Notes under the pieces: model-generated
What the model was told of the DNA's origin: nothing
Database searches by the model: none
Seen by the model: the letters and a program-made list of their open reading frames with translations, nothing else
Part shown: piece after piece, positions 7,964-17,840 of the stretch
Numbering within the stretch: the first letter of the stretch is position 1
Layout of the letters: each line of letters begins with the position of its first letter
DNA from: Lachnospiraceae bacterium
GTDB taxonomy: Bacteria > Bacillota > Clostridia > Lachnospirales > Lachnospiraceae
NCBI GenBank assembly: GCA_017542245.1
Contig: JAFXXN010000029.1
Span: 142,041 to 206,040, forward strand
Reading direction: 5' to 3'
DNA length: 64,000 nucleotides
Translations under genes and position numbers: made by a program

Positions 7964-9553
7964 ATGAAAACATTTAATACGACAGTTGTATGTGTACCTT
8001 CAAAGCATTACATGGTGGACATCTCTAAAAGAGTTTCAGAGATACGGAAGTTAGTTGATAATGGTAAGTATTTTACTATAAATAGAGCCAGGCAGTATGG
8101 AAAGACTACTACCTTAAAAGCATTGCAGCGTGTATTACAGAATGACTATATTGTTCTCAGCCTTAGTTTTGAAGGCATTACGAGAGCAGGATATCAGACT
8201 GAAGGGGAATTTGTTAAATCTTTTTCGAGATTAATACTTGACCAGAGAGAGTTCTTTGGTATCAGTATTCCTGACAAAACTGCTGATTTTTTTGAGAAAT
8301 TTTGCAAACAAGATGCAGATAATCTTAAAATGGATGAACTGTATCGTACCTTCAGAAGATGGATTGCGGTCAGTGATAAGCCGATAGTGATGTTTATTGA
8401 TGAGGTAGACAGTGCAACTAACAATCAGGTTTTTCTTGATTTTCTTGGTTTATTACGGGACGGATATATAGCGAGAGAGTCTGATGATATTCCTACATTC
8501 CATTCTGTTATACTTGCCGGTGTTACCGATGTAAAGCACTTGAAATCAAAAATTCGGGAAGAAGACAATACTAAAGAGAACAGTCCATGGAATATAGCTG
8601 CAGACTTTACAATTGATATGAGTTTGTCTTCGGAAGGTATTAAAGGGATGCTTGACGAATATGAGGCAGACCATCATACCGGAATGAACACCGGAGAAAT
8701 AGCGAATATGATCCGTGAGTATTCAAATGGTTATCCTTTCCTTGTCAGTAGGATCTGTGAATTAATTGATGTAGCAGTGAGCAAAACAATGCCATTATCA
8801 AAAGCATGGACAAGGTATGGTCTTGATGAAGCAATAAAGATGCTGCTCGCGGAAAACAATACTCTGTTTCAGTCCCTAACAAAGAATCTTAATAACTTTC
8901 CTGATTTAAAAGTTTCCATTAGAAGCATTTTAATGGAAGGTACAAAACTGGTCTGGAATCCCGACCAGAAAAACATTGTTCAAATGCAGATGTACGGTTT
9001 AATCAGGAATGATCATGGTTCTGTCAGGGTAGCTAACCGTATTTTTGAAACAAGATTATATAATCTTTTTCTTTCTGATGAAGAGTTAAATAATAATATA
9101 TTCTTCAGAAAAGGTGATTTGGAAAGAAATATCTTTGTCAAAGACGGTAGTCTTAATATGCGTCTTATCCTTGAACATTTTATTACTACTTATACTGAAG
9201 TTTGCGGCCCGCTCATTGACAGATTCAAGGAAAAAGACGGCAGGGAGCTCTTCCTTCTTTATCTGAAACCCATAATCAATGACACCGGGAACTATTACAT
9301 AGAGGCTCAGACACGAGATCAGACAAGGACTGATGTCATAGTTGATTATCTTGGCCAGCAATATATTATTGAACTTAAAATATGGCGTGGTGAAAGATAT
9401 AATGCTGATGGCGAAAAACAGATCAGTGATTATCTAGAATACTTCAACTTGAGCACCGGTTATATGCTAAGTTTCAATTTCAATAAGAAAAAAACGCAAG
9501 GTGTAGAAAGAGTTCAGATTGGTGATAAGGTTCTTTTTGAAGGTACCGTTTAA
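7964..9553 (+). CDS. AAA-family ATPase with C-terminal PD-(D/E)XK nuclease-like domain
   Basis: 529 residues. The N-terminal ATPase (~1-300) has a divergent P-loop (ARQYGKTTT, ~residue 46) and Walker B VMFIDEVDS (~145). A middle helical region follows. The C-terminus (~430-525) resembles PD-(D/E)XK nucleases (TDVIVDYLGQQYIIELKIW, with Asp and ELK at the expected spacing). This matches the large AAA-ATPase-like/PDDEXK family that is expanded in gut Firmicutes and Bacteroidetes. Its function is not firmly established; mobile-element or defence roles have been suggested. It stands alone among secreted and decaying genes. The start is supported by GAGGAG. Confidence 0.75.
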   Translation: MKTFNTTVVCVPSKHYMVDISKRVSEIRKLVDNGKYFTINRARQYGKTTTLKALQRVLQNDYIVLSLSFEGITRAGYQTEGEFVKSFSRLILDQREFFGISIPDKTADFFEKFCKQDADNLKMDELYRTFRRWIAVSDKPIVMFIDEVDSATNNQVFLDFLGLLRDGYIARESDDIPTFHSVILAGVTDVKHLKSKIREEDNTKENSPWNIAADFTIDMSLSSEGIKGMLDEYEADHHTGMNTGEIANMIREYSNGYPFLVSRICELIDVAVSKTMPLSKAWTRYGLDEAIKMLLAENNTLFQSLTKNLNNFPDLKVSIRSILMEGTKLVWNPDQKNIVQMQMYGLIRNDHGSVRVANRIFETRLYNLFLSDEELNNNIFFRKGDLERNIFVKDGSLNMRLILEHFITTYTEVCGPLIDRFKEKDGRELFLLYLKPIINDTGNYYIEAQTRDQTRTDVIVDYLGQQYIIELKIWRGERYNADGEKQISDYLEYFNLSTGYMLSFNFNKKKTQGVERVQIGDKVLFEGTV

Positions 9554-9576
9554 CAGGCGACAGGGGGATTTGCTGA

Positions 9577-10443
9577 GTGAAAAGACTTTTTAAGGTTTTA
9601 ACATTATTTTTAATTATCATATTTGTATCCGAGGGGATAATCTTTGAATCTGTAAAAGCTGCATCCAAGAAGATTTCTACCCCAAAGATATCTGTCAAAG
9701 TGTCCCAGAAAAATAAGTCTGTAAAAATCACGATTAATAAGACTAAGGGTGCTTCGTGGTATGTGATTGAGATGTGTAATACTGATACCGAAACTCAGTA
9801 CACAAAGGTTAAAAAGTTAAAGAAGGACGGAACTGTAAAAAGGAGCTATACCAAAAAGAATCTCAAAGATGGGACTTATCTTATCAGGGTACGAGCATTT
9901 GCTAAAGATGATGAAAAGACTGTTAAGAGTGAATACAGCGAAGAAATAACTGTAAAGGTAGGAGAAACAGCAAGTCCCACAAAGGTGCCAATTACAGGCA
10001 TTCCTTTATTGCCGTTTGACAGACCGATGGATGAACCATTAAATATCCCTCGTGATATCTTTGATCGTGATAATTTGCCGGAGTCTTTTGAAAACGAAAA
10101 ACAGCTTAGCGAATGGCTTGCGGATAGACGCTGTACGATGGATGTTACTCCTATAATGGAAAAGCATGGTTTTTCCTTAAACGGTAAAAAAATCGTTAAA
10201 GAAATTGAGTTATCTAATTGGACAGCTTATCATTATGAGTATACTTATGTCTTTGGTAAGTTTGAGGCTAGGATTGTTATAATTATCAGCGGCAGTATGT
10301 ATGCAGATGCTCTTGACGGTCACGAATCATTATTAGTAAAGACTTTAGATTTCTATAAAAATGGTACAGTTTTTTATAGCTATGATTCAGATGACTACAA
10401 GTGGCCCAAGGATGGTTTAGAGTTCTTTCTTCAGAACTTTTAG
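9577..10443 (+). CDS. Secreted protein with fibronectin-III-like domain
   Basis: 288 residues from a GTG start preceded by AGGGGG nine bases upstream. Residues 1-28 are a signal peptide ending near SVKAA. Residues ~32-128 resemble a fibronectin III module (SVKITINKTKGASWYVIEM, GTYLIRVRAFA). After a Pro/Thr linker, residues ~160-288 form a domain I do not recognise. It is probably extracellular; the function is unknown. The FN3 segment resembles that of the lipoprotein at 5898, which suggests domain shuffling within this stretch. A terminator follows. Confidence 0.65.
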   Translation: MKRLFKVLTLFLIIIFVSEGIIFESVKAASKKISTPKISVKVSQKNKSVKITINKTKGASWYVIEMCNTDTETQYTKVKKLKKDGTVKRSYTKKNLKDGTYLIRVRAFAKDDEKTVKSEYSEEITVKVGETASPTKVPITGIPLLPFDRPMDEPLNIPRDIFDRDNLPESFENEKQLSEWLADRRCTMDVTPIMEKHGFSLNGKKIVKEIELSNWTAYHYEYTYVFGKFEARIVIIISGSMYADALDGHESLLVKTLDFYKNGTVFYSYDSDDYKWPKDGLEFFLQNF

Positions 10444-10475
10444 TTATTTATTTACAATTTGATAGGCAAAGAGCG

Positions 10476-10507
10476 AAAACCACCCCGCATAATGAGGTGG
10501 TTTTTAT
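10476..10507 (+). terminator. Rho-independent terminator
   Basis: Stem AAAACCACC / GGTGGTTTT with a loop of about 11 nt, followed by T-rich sequence. It ends the secreted-protein transcript. The rest of 10508-10616 holds nothing recognisable. Confidence 0.9.
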
Positions 10508-10616
10508 ATATGCTTCTTCGTTAATATCATAACTAGATATACTGTAATTAAGAGATAACTGTTTAAGAAAACCCTGAAAAAATCTTTACCCTTTAAGAGA
10601 AATCCATACGTTAACC

Positions 10617-10645
10617 TTGCGAACAAAATTGTGATATGCTATAAT
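10617..10645 (+). promoter_or_regulatory. SigA-type promoter for the DUF2804 gene
   Basis: -35 TTGCGA, a 17-nt spacer with TG just before the -10, and -10 TATAAT. It leaves an untranslated leader of about 120 nt before the ATG at 10772. No known riboswitch motif was seen in that leader. Confidence 0.8.
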
Positions 10646-10771
10646 TTCAAATGGTTTAATGTATGGTCCTTTTTGGGGGCATTTAATTTACTACTTGAAA
10701 TGGAAGTAATTTAAGTCAGAGCTTGAGAATAGGGCAGAACAATAAAGGTTATAGTTAAGGAGTAGGATAAT

Positions 10772-11797
10772 ATGGGAAGAAACCATGAGGTAATTGATAG
10801 ACATCAGCTTTTAGACGATAACGGAGAACTTGTAGAGCCGGGCTGGTCAAGGAGCCTGGTACAAGAATATGACAGGAAGATGATAAAGGCTCCTAAATGG
10901 AGGATAAAGGAATGGGACTACTACCTTGTTATGGGGCAGGGGTTCGCAGGGGCATTCACTATATCCGATGACGGATATATCGGCCTCCAGTCAGTATCTC
11001 TCCTTAATTTTGGCGACGAATCCTGGGAGCATACTGAGACAGTGCTTAATGCTTTTCCTATGGGAAGGATAGGGCTGCCTTCAGATTCTTCATCAGGGAT
11101 TACAAAATACCATGATAAAAGACTTAATATGAAGTTCGAGGCTGGCGATGGAAAGCGCCACATAAGGTGTAAGTTCGATCGTTTCTGGAAGGATAAGCCT
11201 TTTAAGTGTGATATAATCCTCGAACAGCCTGAAATGGAATCAATGGTGATTGCAACTCCGTGGGATAAGAAACATGCATTTTATTACAACCAGAAGATAA
11301 ATACGATGCGTGCCAGTGGCTATATGGATTTTGATGGGAAACGGTATGAGTTTAATCCATCAACTGACTTCGGGACACTGGACTGGGGTCGTGGTGTATG
11401 GACTTATGACAATACCTGGCTCTGGGGATCAGGTAATGCAGATATTGACGGGAAGCGGTTCGGTTTCAATATTGGTTATGGATTCGGGAATACAAGTGCT
11501 GCGACTGAAAACGGCATCTTTTATGATGGCAAGGTGCATAAGCTTGATGACGTGGAGTTCCATATCCCTGAAGGAAATATAATGGACAAATGGACATTCA
11601 CTTCGTCAGACGGAAGGTTTGAAATGGAGTTTGAACCCGTCCTTGACAGGGCGGCATGCATCGATTTCAAGGTTCTGGTATCAGACCAGCACCAGGTATT
11701 TGGTCGGATGAACGGCAAGGCGGTGCTCGACGATGGTACTGTTATAGAAGTTAAAGATATGATGTGCTTTGCGGAAAAGGTGCATAATAGATACTGA
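10772..11797 (+). CDS. DUF2804 domain-containing protein
   Basis: 341 residues spanning the whole DUF2804 family, including the aromatic-rich WGRGVWTYDNTWLWGSG segment (~205-225) and GYGFGNTSAATENGIF. The family adopts a predicted beta-rich fold related to lipocalin/AttH-like proteins. Its function is not established. There is no signal peptide. It is transcribed from its own promoter (10617-10645), with RBS AAGGAG. The frame immediately after its stop codon matches the end of a nitrilase gene, so an old deletion may have joined two genes here. Confidence 0.85.
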   Translation: MGRNHEVIDRHQLLDDNGELVEPGWSRSLVQEYDRKMIKAPKWRIKEWDYYLVMGQGFAGAFTISDDGYIGLQSVSLLNFGDESWEHTETVLNAFPMGRIGLPSDSSSGITKYHDKRLNMKFEAGDGKRHIRCKFDRFWKDKPFKCDIILEQPEMESMVIATPWDKKHAFYYNQKINTMRASGYMDFDGKRYEFNPSTDFGTLDWGRGVWTYDNTWLWGSGNADIDGKRFGFNIGYGFGNTSAATENGIFYDGKVHKLDDVEFHIPEGNIMDKWTFTSSDGRFEMEFEPVLDRAACIDFKVLVSDQHQVFGRMNGKAVLDDGTVIEVKDMMCFAEKVHNRY

Positions 11798-11990
11798 TCT
11801 TCTGTAATCGTATCTCTTAAGATAAAAGGAGATACTGGATACTATATTGCGGAACTTGACCTTGACATGCTCAGAACTCATAGAAGCGAGGATATCATGG
11901 GGGGATAAGTACAGGCACCCTGAAAAATATGGTATTCTGGCAGATGAAAGTGTCCGTGGAGTTATTGGCGGAGAGTTTGTACACTGGTAA
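11798..11990 (+). pseudogene. C-terminal remnant of a nitrilase/carbon-nitrogen hydrolase gene, frameshifted
   Basis: Directly after the DUF2804 stop, in the same frame, the translation reads GDTGYYIAELDLDML...EDIMG, typical of the C-terminal end of CN-hydrolases. A run of six G (11899-11904) then shifts the frame by one base. The next frame continues DKYRHPEKYGIL and ends at TAA 11988-11990. The catalytic Glu-Lys-Cys region is absent. This is a degraded gene tail. Confidence 0.6.
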
Positions 11991-12011
11991 TATGCTAGAA
12001 TAAAAAAGTAC

Positions 12012-12039
12012 TTGAAAAATTGATAAATACTGATATAAT
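12012..12039 (+). promoter_or_regulatory. SigA-type promoter for ackA
   Basis: -35 TTGAAA, a 16-nt spacer, -10 TATAAT. The -35 sits inside AAAAAAGTACTTGAAAA, a context shared with the promoters near 28759 and 61762. Confidence 0.75.
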
Positions 12040-12072
12040 GATTTGTGGAAAATTATTTGGAGGTTATATATA

Positions 12073-13287
12073 ATGAAAATCTTAGTTTTAAATGCAGGAA
12101 GCTCTTCGTTAAAGTACCAGCTTATTGACATGGAGAACGAAAAGGTACTTGCAAAGGGTAACTGCGACCGTATCGGTATTGAAAATCCTTTCTGTAAGCA
12201 TAAGTGCGGAGATAAGGATCAGGTTATTATCGATGATCGTGAAATCAAAAACCATAAAGATGCTATCAAGATCATCCTTGAACTCCTTGTGGATAAGGAT
12301 CAGGGCTGTCTTAACTCTATGGATGAAATCGGTGCTGTTGGACACAGAGTAGTTGCTTCAGGTGAGTACTTCAAGGAGCCTACACTTGTTACAGATGAGT
12401 CATTAGAGAGACTTAAGCTTACTTTTGAACTTGGACCGCTTCATAACCCTCATGCATATACCGGCGTCGTAGCATGCCGTGAGGTTATGCCTAATACTCC
12501 TATGGTACTTGTATTTGACACAAGCTTCCATCTTACTATGCCTGAGGAAGCTTACATGTACAACATCAAGTATGAGGATTACAAGGAATTCCATGTAAGA
12601 CGTTATGGTGCTCACGGTACAAGCCACAAGTATGTATCCGGTGCAGCTGCCGAGTATCTTGGAAAAGATATCAAGGACTTAAACATTATTACATGTCACT
12701 TAGGAAACGGTTCATCTATCAGTGCTGTAAAGGGTGGCAAGTGTGTTGATACTTCCATGGGCTTCACACCTCTTGCAGGTGTCTGCATGGGTACCCGTTC
12801 AGGTGATATCGATGCTTCAGCAGTTGAGTTCCTTGCAAAGAAGAAGAATATGGATATCTATGAGATTACATATTACTTGAATCATGACTGTGGTCTTAAG
12901 GGACTTTCAGGCGGATACTCAGACTTTAGAGATCTTACCGCTAATGTGAAGGAAGGCGGAGAGAAAGGTAAGCGTTCTGAGCTTGCTTTAAAGAAATTTG
13001 CATATGATTGCAAGAAGTATGTTGGCGCATACATGGCAGTACTCGGAAGAGTTGATGCTATTGTATTTACAGCAGGTATCTCTGAGTGGAACGGATTCAT
13101 TATCAACGACATCCTTGAGGGTCTTGATGTATATGGTATCGAGGTTGACAAGGCAAAGAATACTGATTCCTGTCCTGTACCTGTAAAGGATATTACCGGT
13201 GCAAACGGCAAGGTTAAGGTACTGGTTATCCCTACAAATGAAGAGCTTGTAATCGCTAGAGAAACAAGGGATGTTGTATCAAAGTAA
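12073..13287 (+). CDS. ackA: Acetate kinase
   Basis: 404 residues, the normal family length. It converts acetyl phosphate and ADP to acetate and ATP, the energy-yielding step of acetate fermentation, in the cytoplasm. Diagnostic motifs include NAGSSSLKYQ at the N-terminus, VFDTSFH, HGTSHKYV, GNGSSI and FTAGI. The ATG at 12073 is chosen because GGAGG lies ten bases upstream and the protein then starts MKILVLNAG; a longer in-frame start at 12043 would add ten unrelated residues. pta follows after a 136-bp palindromic repeat element. Confidence 0.97.
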   Translation: MKILVLNAGSSSLKYQLIDMENEKVLAKGNCDRIGIENPFCKHKCGDKDQVIIDDREIKNHKDAIKIILELLVDKDQGCLNSMDEIGAVGHRVVASGEYFKEPTLVTDESLERLKLTFELGPLHNPHAYTGVVACREVMPNTPMVLVFDTSFHLTMPEEAYMYNIKYEDYKEFHVRRYGAHGTSHKYVSGAAAEYLGKDIKDLNIITCHLGNGSSISAVKGGKCVDTSMGFTPLAGVCMGTRSGDIDASAVEFLAKKKNMDIYEITYYLNHDCGLKGLSGGYSDFRDLTANVKEGGEKGKRSELALKKFAYDCKKYVGAYMAVLGRVDAIVFTAGISEWNGFIINDILEGLDVYGIEVDKAKNTDSCPVPVKDITGANGKVKVLVIPTNEELVIARETRDVVSK

Positions 13288-13298
13288 TTAAAGAATTA

Positions 13299-13434
13299 CA
13301 CCTCATCCGTCGCCGTTGGCGACACCTTCCCCTCGAAGGGAAGGCTCGTGATTAGGCTTCTCCTTGAGGGGATTATCTCTACCACGAAGTGGTTGAGATG
13401 CCTCACTGGCGAAGTGAAGCTGACTGATGAGGTG
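13299..13434 (+). repeat. Palindromic intergenic repeat, family C (MITE-like)
   Basis: 136 bp bounded by inverted ends CACCTCATC / GATGAGGTG. It contains a series of small hairpins: GTCGCC/GGCGAC, CCTTCCC/GGGAAGG, TACCAC/GTGGTT and CAC...GTG. It has no coding capacity. It sits between ackA and pta, so it is probably transcribed within the operon. Similar CCTCATC-bounded elements are common between genes of gut Firmicutes. A truncated relative is at 5800-5871. Confidence 0.8.
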
Positions 13435-13455
13435 AAAATATAGGAGGAAAAAACC

Positions 13456-14451
13456 ATGAGTTTTATAGATGACATCAAAGCACGTGCAAGAAAAGATATC
13501 AAGACTATCGTTCTTCCTGAGGCTGAGGACAGACGTGTACTTGAAGCAGCAGCTACCACTCTTAAAGAGGGTAATGCAAAGATTATCCTTATCGGAAATA
13601 AGGCAGATATTGATAAGTTAGGAGAGGGTCTTGACCTGTCAGGTGCTACAATCGTTAATCCTAAGGAGTGCGATAAGCTTCAGGCTTATATTGATAAATT
13701 AGTTGAGCTTCGTGCTAAGAAGGGAATGACTCCTGAACTTGCAGAGCAGGCTCTTACAACTGATTATACTACATTTGCAGTTATGATGGTTAAGATGGGT
13801 GACGCAGACGGTGTTGTTTCAGGTGCTTGCCATTCAACAGCAAACACACTTCGTCCCTGTTTACAGATCCTTAAGACAGCTCCCGGAAATAAGTCGGCTT
13901 CAGCTTTCTTCCTTATGATCGTACCTAACTGTGAGTACGGCGAGGATGGTGTATTTGTATTCGGTGACTGTGGACTTAACCAGAATCCCGATCCTGAGCA
14001 GTTGGCTGAGATCGCTTCACAGTCAGCTAAGAGTTTTGAACTTCTTACTGGTAAGAAGGCTAGAGTTGCTATGCTCAGCCACTCTTCAAAGGGCAGTGCA
14101 AAGCATGATGATGTAACTAAAGTTGTTGAAGCTACAAGAATTGCAAAAGAGACTTATCCTGATATCGACCTTGACGGTGAACTTCAGCTTGATGCTGCTA
14201 TAGTTCCTTCAGTAGGTGCTTCTAAAGCTCCTGATTCAAAGGTTGCCGGTAAGGCTAACGTTCTTATCTTCCCCGACCTTGATGCAGGTAACATCGGATA
14301 CAAGCTTGTTCAACGTCTTGCAAAGGCTGAGGCTTATGGTCCTGTTATGCAGGGTATTGCAGCTCCCGTAAATGATCTTTCACGTGGATGCTTCGCTGAG
14401 GATATCGTAGGCGTTGTTGCAATTACCGCTGTGCAGGCTGCAGCTAAATGA
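13456..14451 (+). CDS. pta: Phosphate acetyltransferase
   Basis: 331 residues, the short single-domain form. It converts acetyl-CoA and phosphate to acetyl phosphate, which feeds AckA. Family motifs include DGVVSGACHSTANTLRP, MLSHSSKGSAKH, VAGKANVLIFPDL and GPVMQG. There is no N-terminal regulatory domain of the long enterobacterial type. The RBS AGGAGG lies just before the ATG, immediately after the family C repeat, so the ackA-pta order is preserved despite the insertion. A strong terminator follows. Confidence 0.97.
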   Translation: MSFIDDIKARARKDIKTIVLPEAEDRRVLEAAATTLKEGNAKIILIGNKADIDKLGEGLDLSGATIVNPKECDKLQAYIDKLVELRAKKGMTPELAEQALTTDYTTFAVMMVKMGDADGVVSGACHSTANTLRPCLQILKTAPGNKSASAFFLMIVPNCEYGEDGVFVFGDCGLNQNPDPEQLAEIASQSAKSFELLTGKKARVAMLSHSSKGSAKHDDVTKVVEATRIAKETYPDIDLDGELQLDAAIVPSVGASKAPDSKVAGKANVLIFPDLDAGNIGYKLVQRLAKAEAYGPVMQGIAAPVNDLSRGCFAEDIVGVVAITAVQAAAK

Positions 14452-14480
14452 TTTATAAAGATTTATAATTAGGTTATTTT

Positions 14481-14526
14481 AGAGACCAGGTAAATATTTT
14501 TTAAAACATCTACCCGGTCTCTTTTT
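14481..14526 (+). terminator. Rho-independent terminator of ackA-pta
   Basis: Stem AGAGACC-AGGTA / TACC-CGGTCTCT with an A/T-rich loop, followed by TTTTT. Confidence 0.9.
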
Positions 14527-14684
14527 CCTTTGTTATGGTATTGATAATAGAAATACAAAGAAAGTCTGATTTTATTTTTTAATACTTTGAGATTTTTCTG
14601 TAAAATATAATGATTTTTATGGAAGAATACGATATAATAAGTATAGTGTTGCTTAAATTAAGCGTGGAAACGGAGGATTTTAGG

Positions 14685-17600
14685 ATGAAGAAATTCACCA
14701 AAGTAGATTTGATCATCGTGATATGTATTCTGGTGATCATAGGTGGCATTGTTTTTGCAAGCCTGATGTCGGGTGATTCGGGGAATAAAAAAGAATCCTC
14801 AACTTCAAATGATGCCGCTTCAACAAGTGCTTTATCCGAATCAAAGGAATTTGACGGAAGAATAATGGGTATCAGAACGGGTTCTTCATTTGAACAGCCG
14901 ACATTTGAAAATTTCCCGAAGAGCGAATATCAGTATTTTGATACTTCAACTGATCTGATGATGGCTTTAAAGGGAAATAAAATCGATGCATTCATGGAAG
15001 ATGAACCTGTTGCCAAGATGATGTGTATTGAAAACCACGATCTGGCATATTTTAAAGATCCGCTGGTCGTTGATGACTATTCCTTCGCTTTTCAGAAAGA
15101 TACTGAAAAATCGAAACGTCTTGTTACGGAATTTAATGAGATGGTACAGGAGCTTTGGAGTTCCGGTGAAATCGATAAGATGATTTATAAATGGATGGAA
15201 GGACCGGAGAGCGAAAGAACCATAGACAAGAGTGGAATAAAAGGAGAAAATGGCCAGCTTGTCGTTGCGTTACCAAATGACTGTCCTCCGTTCTCATATT
15301 ACTATAATAACGAGCTTACAGGATATGCTATCGAATTATGTACTAAATTCGCAACCAGATACGGATATTCAATAGTATATGAAGAGGTTAAGTTTGCTTC
15401 TATGATTACAGGTTTATCTTCAGGAAAGTATGATATAGCAGCAAACAGCATATCTGTTACCGAAGAACGTAAAAAGAGCATGACATTCTCCGATACCATA
15501 TACAAGGGCGGAATGATGCTGATAGTAAGATCGGCTGATGTAACTGGCTCTAAGGTTATTCAGTTCGGTGACAATACTGCAGCTCCTTCAAACGTTAGTG
15601 TTTTGAAAGAAGATGAACTGTATAAAGCGTTTGACGGAAAGAAAATAGGTATTCATACCGGTTCGAGTTTTGAACAGCCTACTTTTGATCTGCTGCCAAA
15701 CGGAGAATATTCATATTATGATACAACAAGCGATCTGGTTTTAGCACTTCAGCAGGGTAAGATTGATGCGTTCCTTTATGATGAACCTATAGCCAGAAGT
15801 ATTGCTTTCGAACGCAGTGACCTGGATTATATAAAGAAGCCTTTGATAGGTGACAATTACTCATTTGGTTATCCTAAAAATCTTGAAAGCTCAACGAAGC
15901 AGATGAATGAGTTCAATGAATTACTGAAAGAACTTAAATCAAGCGGTGAGCTTGAAAAGATATGTACCAAATGGATTGAAGGCGATGCTTCAGAACGTGT
16001 AATAGATGACAGTAGATTAACCGGGGAAAACGGTACTATTTCCGTAGCTATTCTACCCGATATTCCTCCGTTTTCATATTATGAAAACAACAAAATAGTA
16101 GGTATAGCAATTGACCTGACTACAAGATTTGCTGAAAAGTACGGTTATAAGGTTGAATATGAAGGCGTTACTGTTGCTGCATTGTTTGCAGGTCTTTCAG
16201 CAGGAAAGTATGACTTTGCTGCTTGTATTCTTTCACCTACCGAAGAACGTAAAGAGAGTATGAACTTCAGCGATACTTTCTATGAGGGCGGTATAAATCT
16301 TGTAGCACGAAAGTCAGAGCTTGAAGATCTTCTTAATTCTGCGAATTTTGAAAACTATACGGAGCCCGAATATACTGAGTTTGATGGTAAGGTTATAGGT
16401 ATTCTGACCGGTTCCAGTTTTGAACCGGTAACCTTGGAAAAATTCCCTAACAGTGAGTATGTATATTTTGATAATAACTCAGATCTTATACTTGCTTTGG
16501 AACAGGGAAAGATAGATGCTTTCGTAGAGGATGAACCTGTTGCAAGGATGATCAATAAAGAGAAACCGAATATTGATTATCTAAAAAAGGTTCTTGTAGA
16601 AGATGATTATAGTTTCGGATTCCAGAAAGATACAGAATCCTCCCGCAGATTAGTAAAGCAGTTCAATGACATGTTAAGCGAAATGTGGGCTAACGGTGAA
16701 ATAGACAGACTGATAGATAAGTGGTTTAATGATACCGATAGTCAAAAGACTATAGATAGAAGCGGTCTTACAGGTGAAAACGGCGAACTTAAAATTGCTG
16801 CAAGAGGTAATAAACCTCCGTTCTCATATTTCGAAAATAATGAATATACGGGATATGGAGTTGAACTGGTTACAATATTTGCCCGTAAATACGGTTATAC
16901 TTTATCGTTTGACGATACGAATCTTTCGGCTCTGCTTGCCGGACTTGCATCAGAAAAATATGATATCGGTATTTCGGCATTATCGGTTACCGAAGAACGC
17001 AAGAAAAGTATAGATTTCAGTGATACTTTCTACAAGGGCGGCATGGCACTGGTAGTACGAACCGCAGATATAAAATCAAACGGCTCGGGAACAACTTCTT
17101 CAGATACTTCTTCTGAAGAAAAGCAAGGCTTCTTTGATTCGTTAAAGGACAGCTTTGAAAAGAACTTTGTCAGAGAAGACAGATGGAAACTTATAGTCCA
17201 AGGTATTGGAACTACCTGTGCAATAACTGCTCTTACAGTAATATTTGGATCTATACTGGCATTCCTTATTTGTATGTTCAGAAGAACCAAGAGTGTACTT
17301 GCAGGAAAAATCTGTAACTTATATGTAAAGCTTCTGCAAGGTACTCCCATGGTAGTACTTTTGATGATCCTTTACTATGTAGTATTTGGTAAATCCGGTT
17401 TTGATGCACTTTGGGTAGCGGTAATAGGATTTTCACTGAATTTTGGTGCTTACGGTTCTGAGATAATGCGTTCAGGTATAGAGAGTATCGATAACGGACA
17501 GCGTGAAGCAGCATTAGCTCTTGGATTCACTGAAAATCAGGGATTCTTTAAGTTTATTTTCCCTCAGGCAGCTGTTCGATTCCTTCCGGTATACAGAGGT

Positions 17601-17840
17601 GAAATTATTTCGTTACTTAAAAATACTTCAATAGTTGGTTATATTGCTATACAGGATATTACAAAGATGAGCGACATTATAAGAAGCCGAACATTTGAGG
17701 CTTTCTTCCCGCTCATTGCTACAGCGGTTATTTACTTTGTATTGGCTTGGATCATATCATTTGCTTTATCAAAAGTATTAAAAGTTGTAGATCCTAAGCA
17801 GAAAAAGAAAAAGAACATAAAGGGGGTAACAATGCAATGA
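14685..17840 (+). CDS. Amino-acid ABC transporter: three tandem solute-binding units fused to a permease
   Basis: 1051 residues from the ATG at 14685 (GGAGG eight bases upstream; a longer in-frame start at 14610 has no good RBS). Residues 8-28 form a membrane anchor. Three repeats of ~255 residues start near 55, 314 and 564. Each begins with the second-lobe part of a type-3 binding protein (GSSFE, then GKIDAF-like and KW-containing segments) and ends with the first-lobe part (GENG, PPFSY, GYD, VTEERK, FSDT). The units are therefore out of register with the normal domain. Residues ~830-1045 are a HisM/GlnP-type permease with the EAA loop [10 protein letters not shown]. It probably takes up polar amino acids. 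The ATPase gene overlaps by 4 nt. Confidence 0.88.
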   Translation: MKKFTKVDLIIVICILVIIGGIVFASLMSGDSGNKKESSTSNDAASTSALSESKEFDGRIMGIRTGSSFEQPTFENFPKSEYQYFDTSTDLMMALKGNKIDAFMEDEPVAKMMCIENHDLAYFKDPLVVDDYSFAFQKDTEKSKRLVTEFNEMVQELWSSGEIDKMIYKWMEGPESERTIDKSGIKGENGQLVVALPNDCPPFSYYYNNELTGYAIELCTKFATRYGYSIVYEEVKFASMITGLSSGKYDIAANSISVTEERKKSMTFSDTIYKGGMMLIVRSADVTGSKVIQFGDNTAAPSNVSVLKEDELYKAFDGKKIGIHTGSSFEQPTFDLLPNGEYSYYDTTSDLVLALQQGKIDAFLYDEPIARSIAFERSDLDYIKKPLIGDNYSFGYPKNLESSTKQMNEFNELLKELKSSGELEKICTKWIEGDASERVIDDSRLTGENGTISVAILPDIPPFSYYENNKIVGIAIDLTTRFAEKYGYKVEYEGVTVAALFAGLSAGKYDFAACILSPTEERKESMNFSDTFYEGGINLVARKSELEDLLNSANFENYTEPEYTEFDGKVIGILTGSSFEPVTLEKFPNSEYVYFDNNSDLILALEQGKIDAFVEDEPVARMINKEKPNIDYLKKVLVEDDYSFGFQKDTESSRRLVKQFNDMLSEMWANGEIDRLIDKWFNDTDSQKTIDRSGLTGENGELKIAARGNKPPFSYFENNEYTGYGVELVTIFARKYGYTLSFDDTNLSALLAGLASEKYDIGISALSVTEERKKSIDFSDTFYKGGMALVVRTADIKSNGSGTTSSDTSSEEKQGFFDSLKDSFEKNFVREDRWKLIVQGIGTTCAITALTVIFGSILAFLICMFRRTKSVLAGKICNLYVKLLQGTPMVVLLMILYYVVFGKSGFDALWVAVIGFSLNFGAYGSEIMRSGIESIDNGQREAALALGFTENQGFFKFIFPQAAVRFLPVYRGEIISLLKNTSIVGYIAIQDITKMSDIIRSRTFEAFFPLIATAVIYFVLAWIISFALSKVLKVVDPKQKKKKNIKGVTMQ

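Noticed and set aside
12043-12072. N-terminal extension of acetate kinase
   Set aside because: It would add ten residues not found in the family, and the GGAGG site points to the ATG at 12073.
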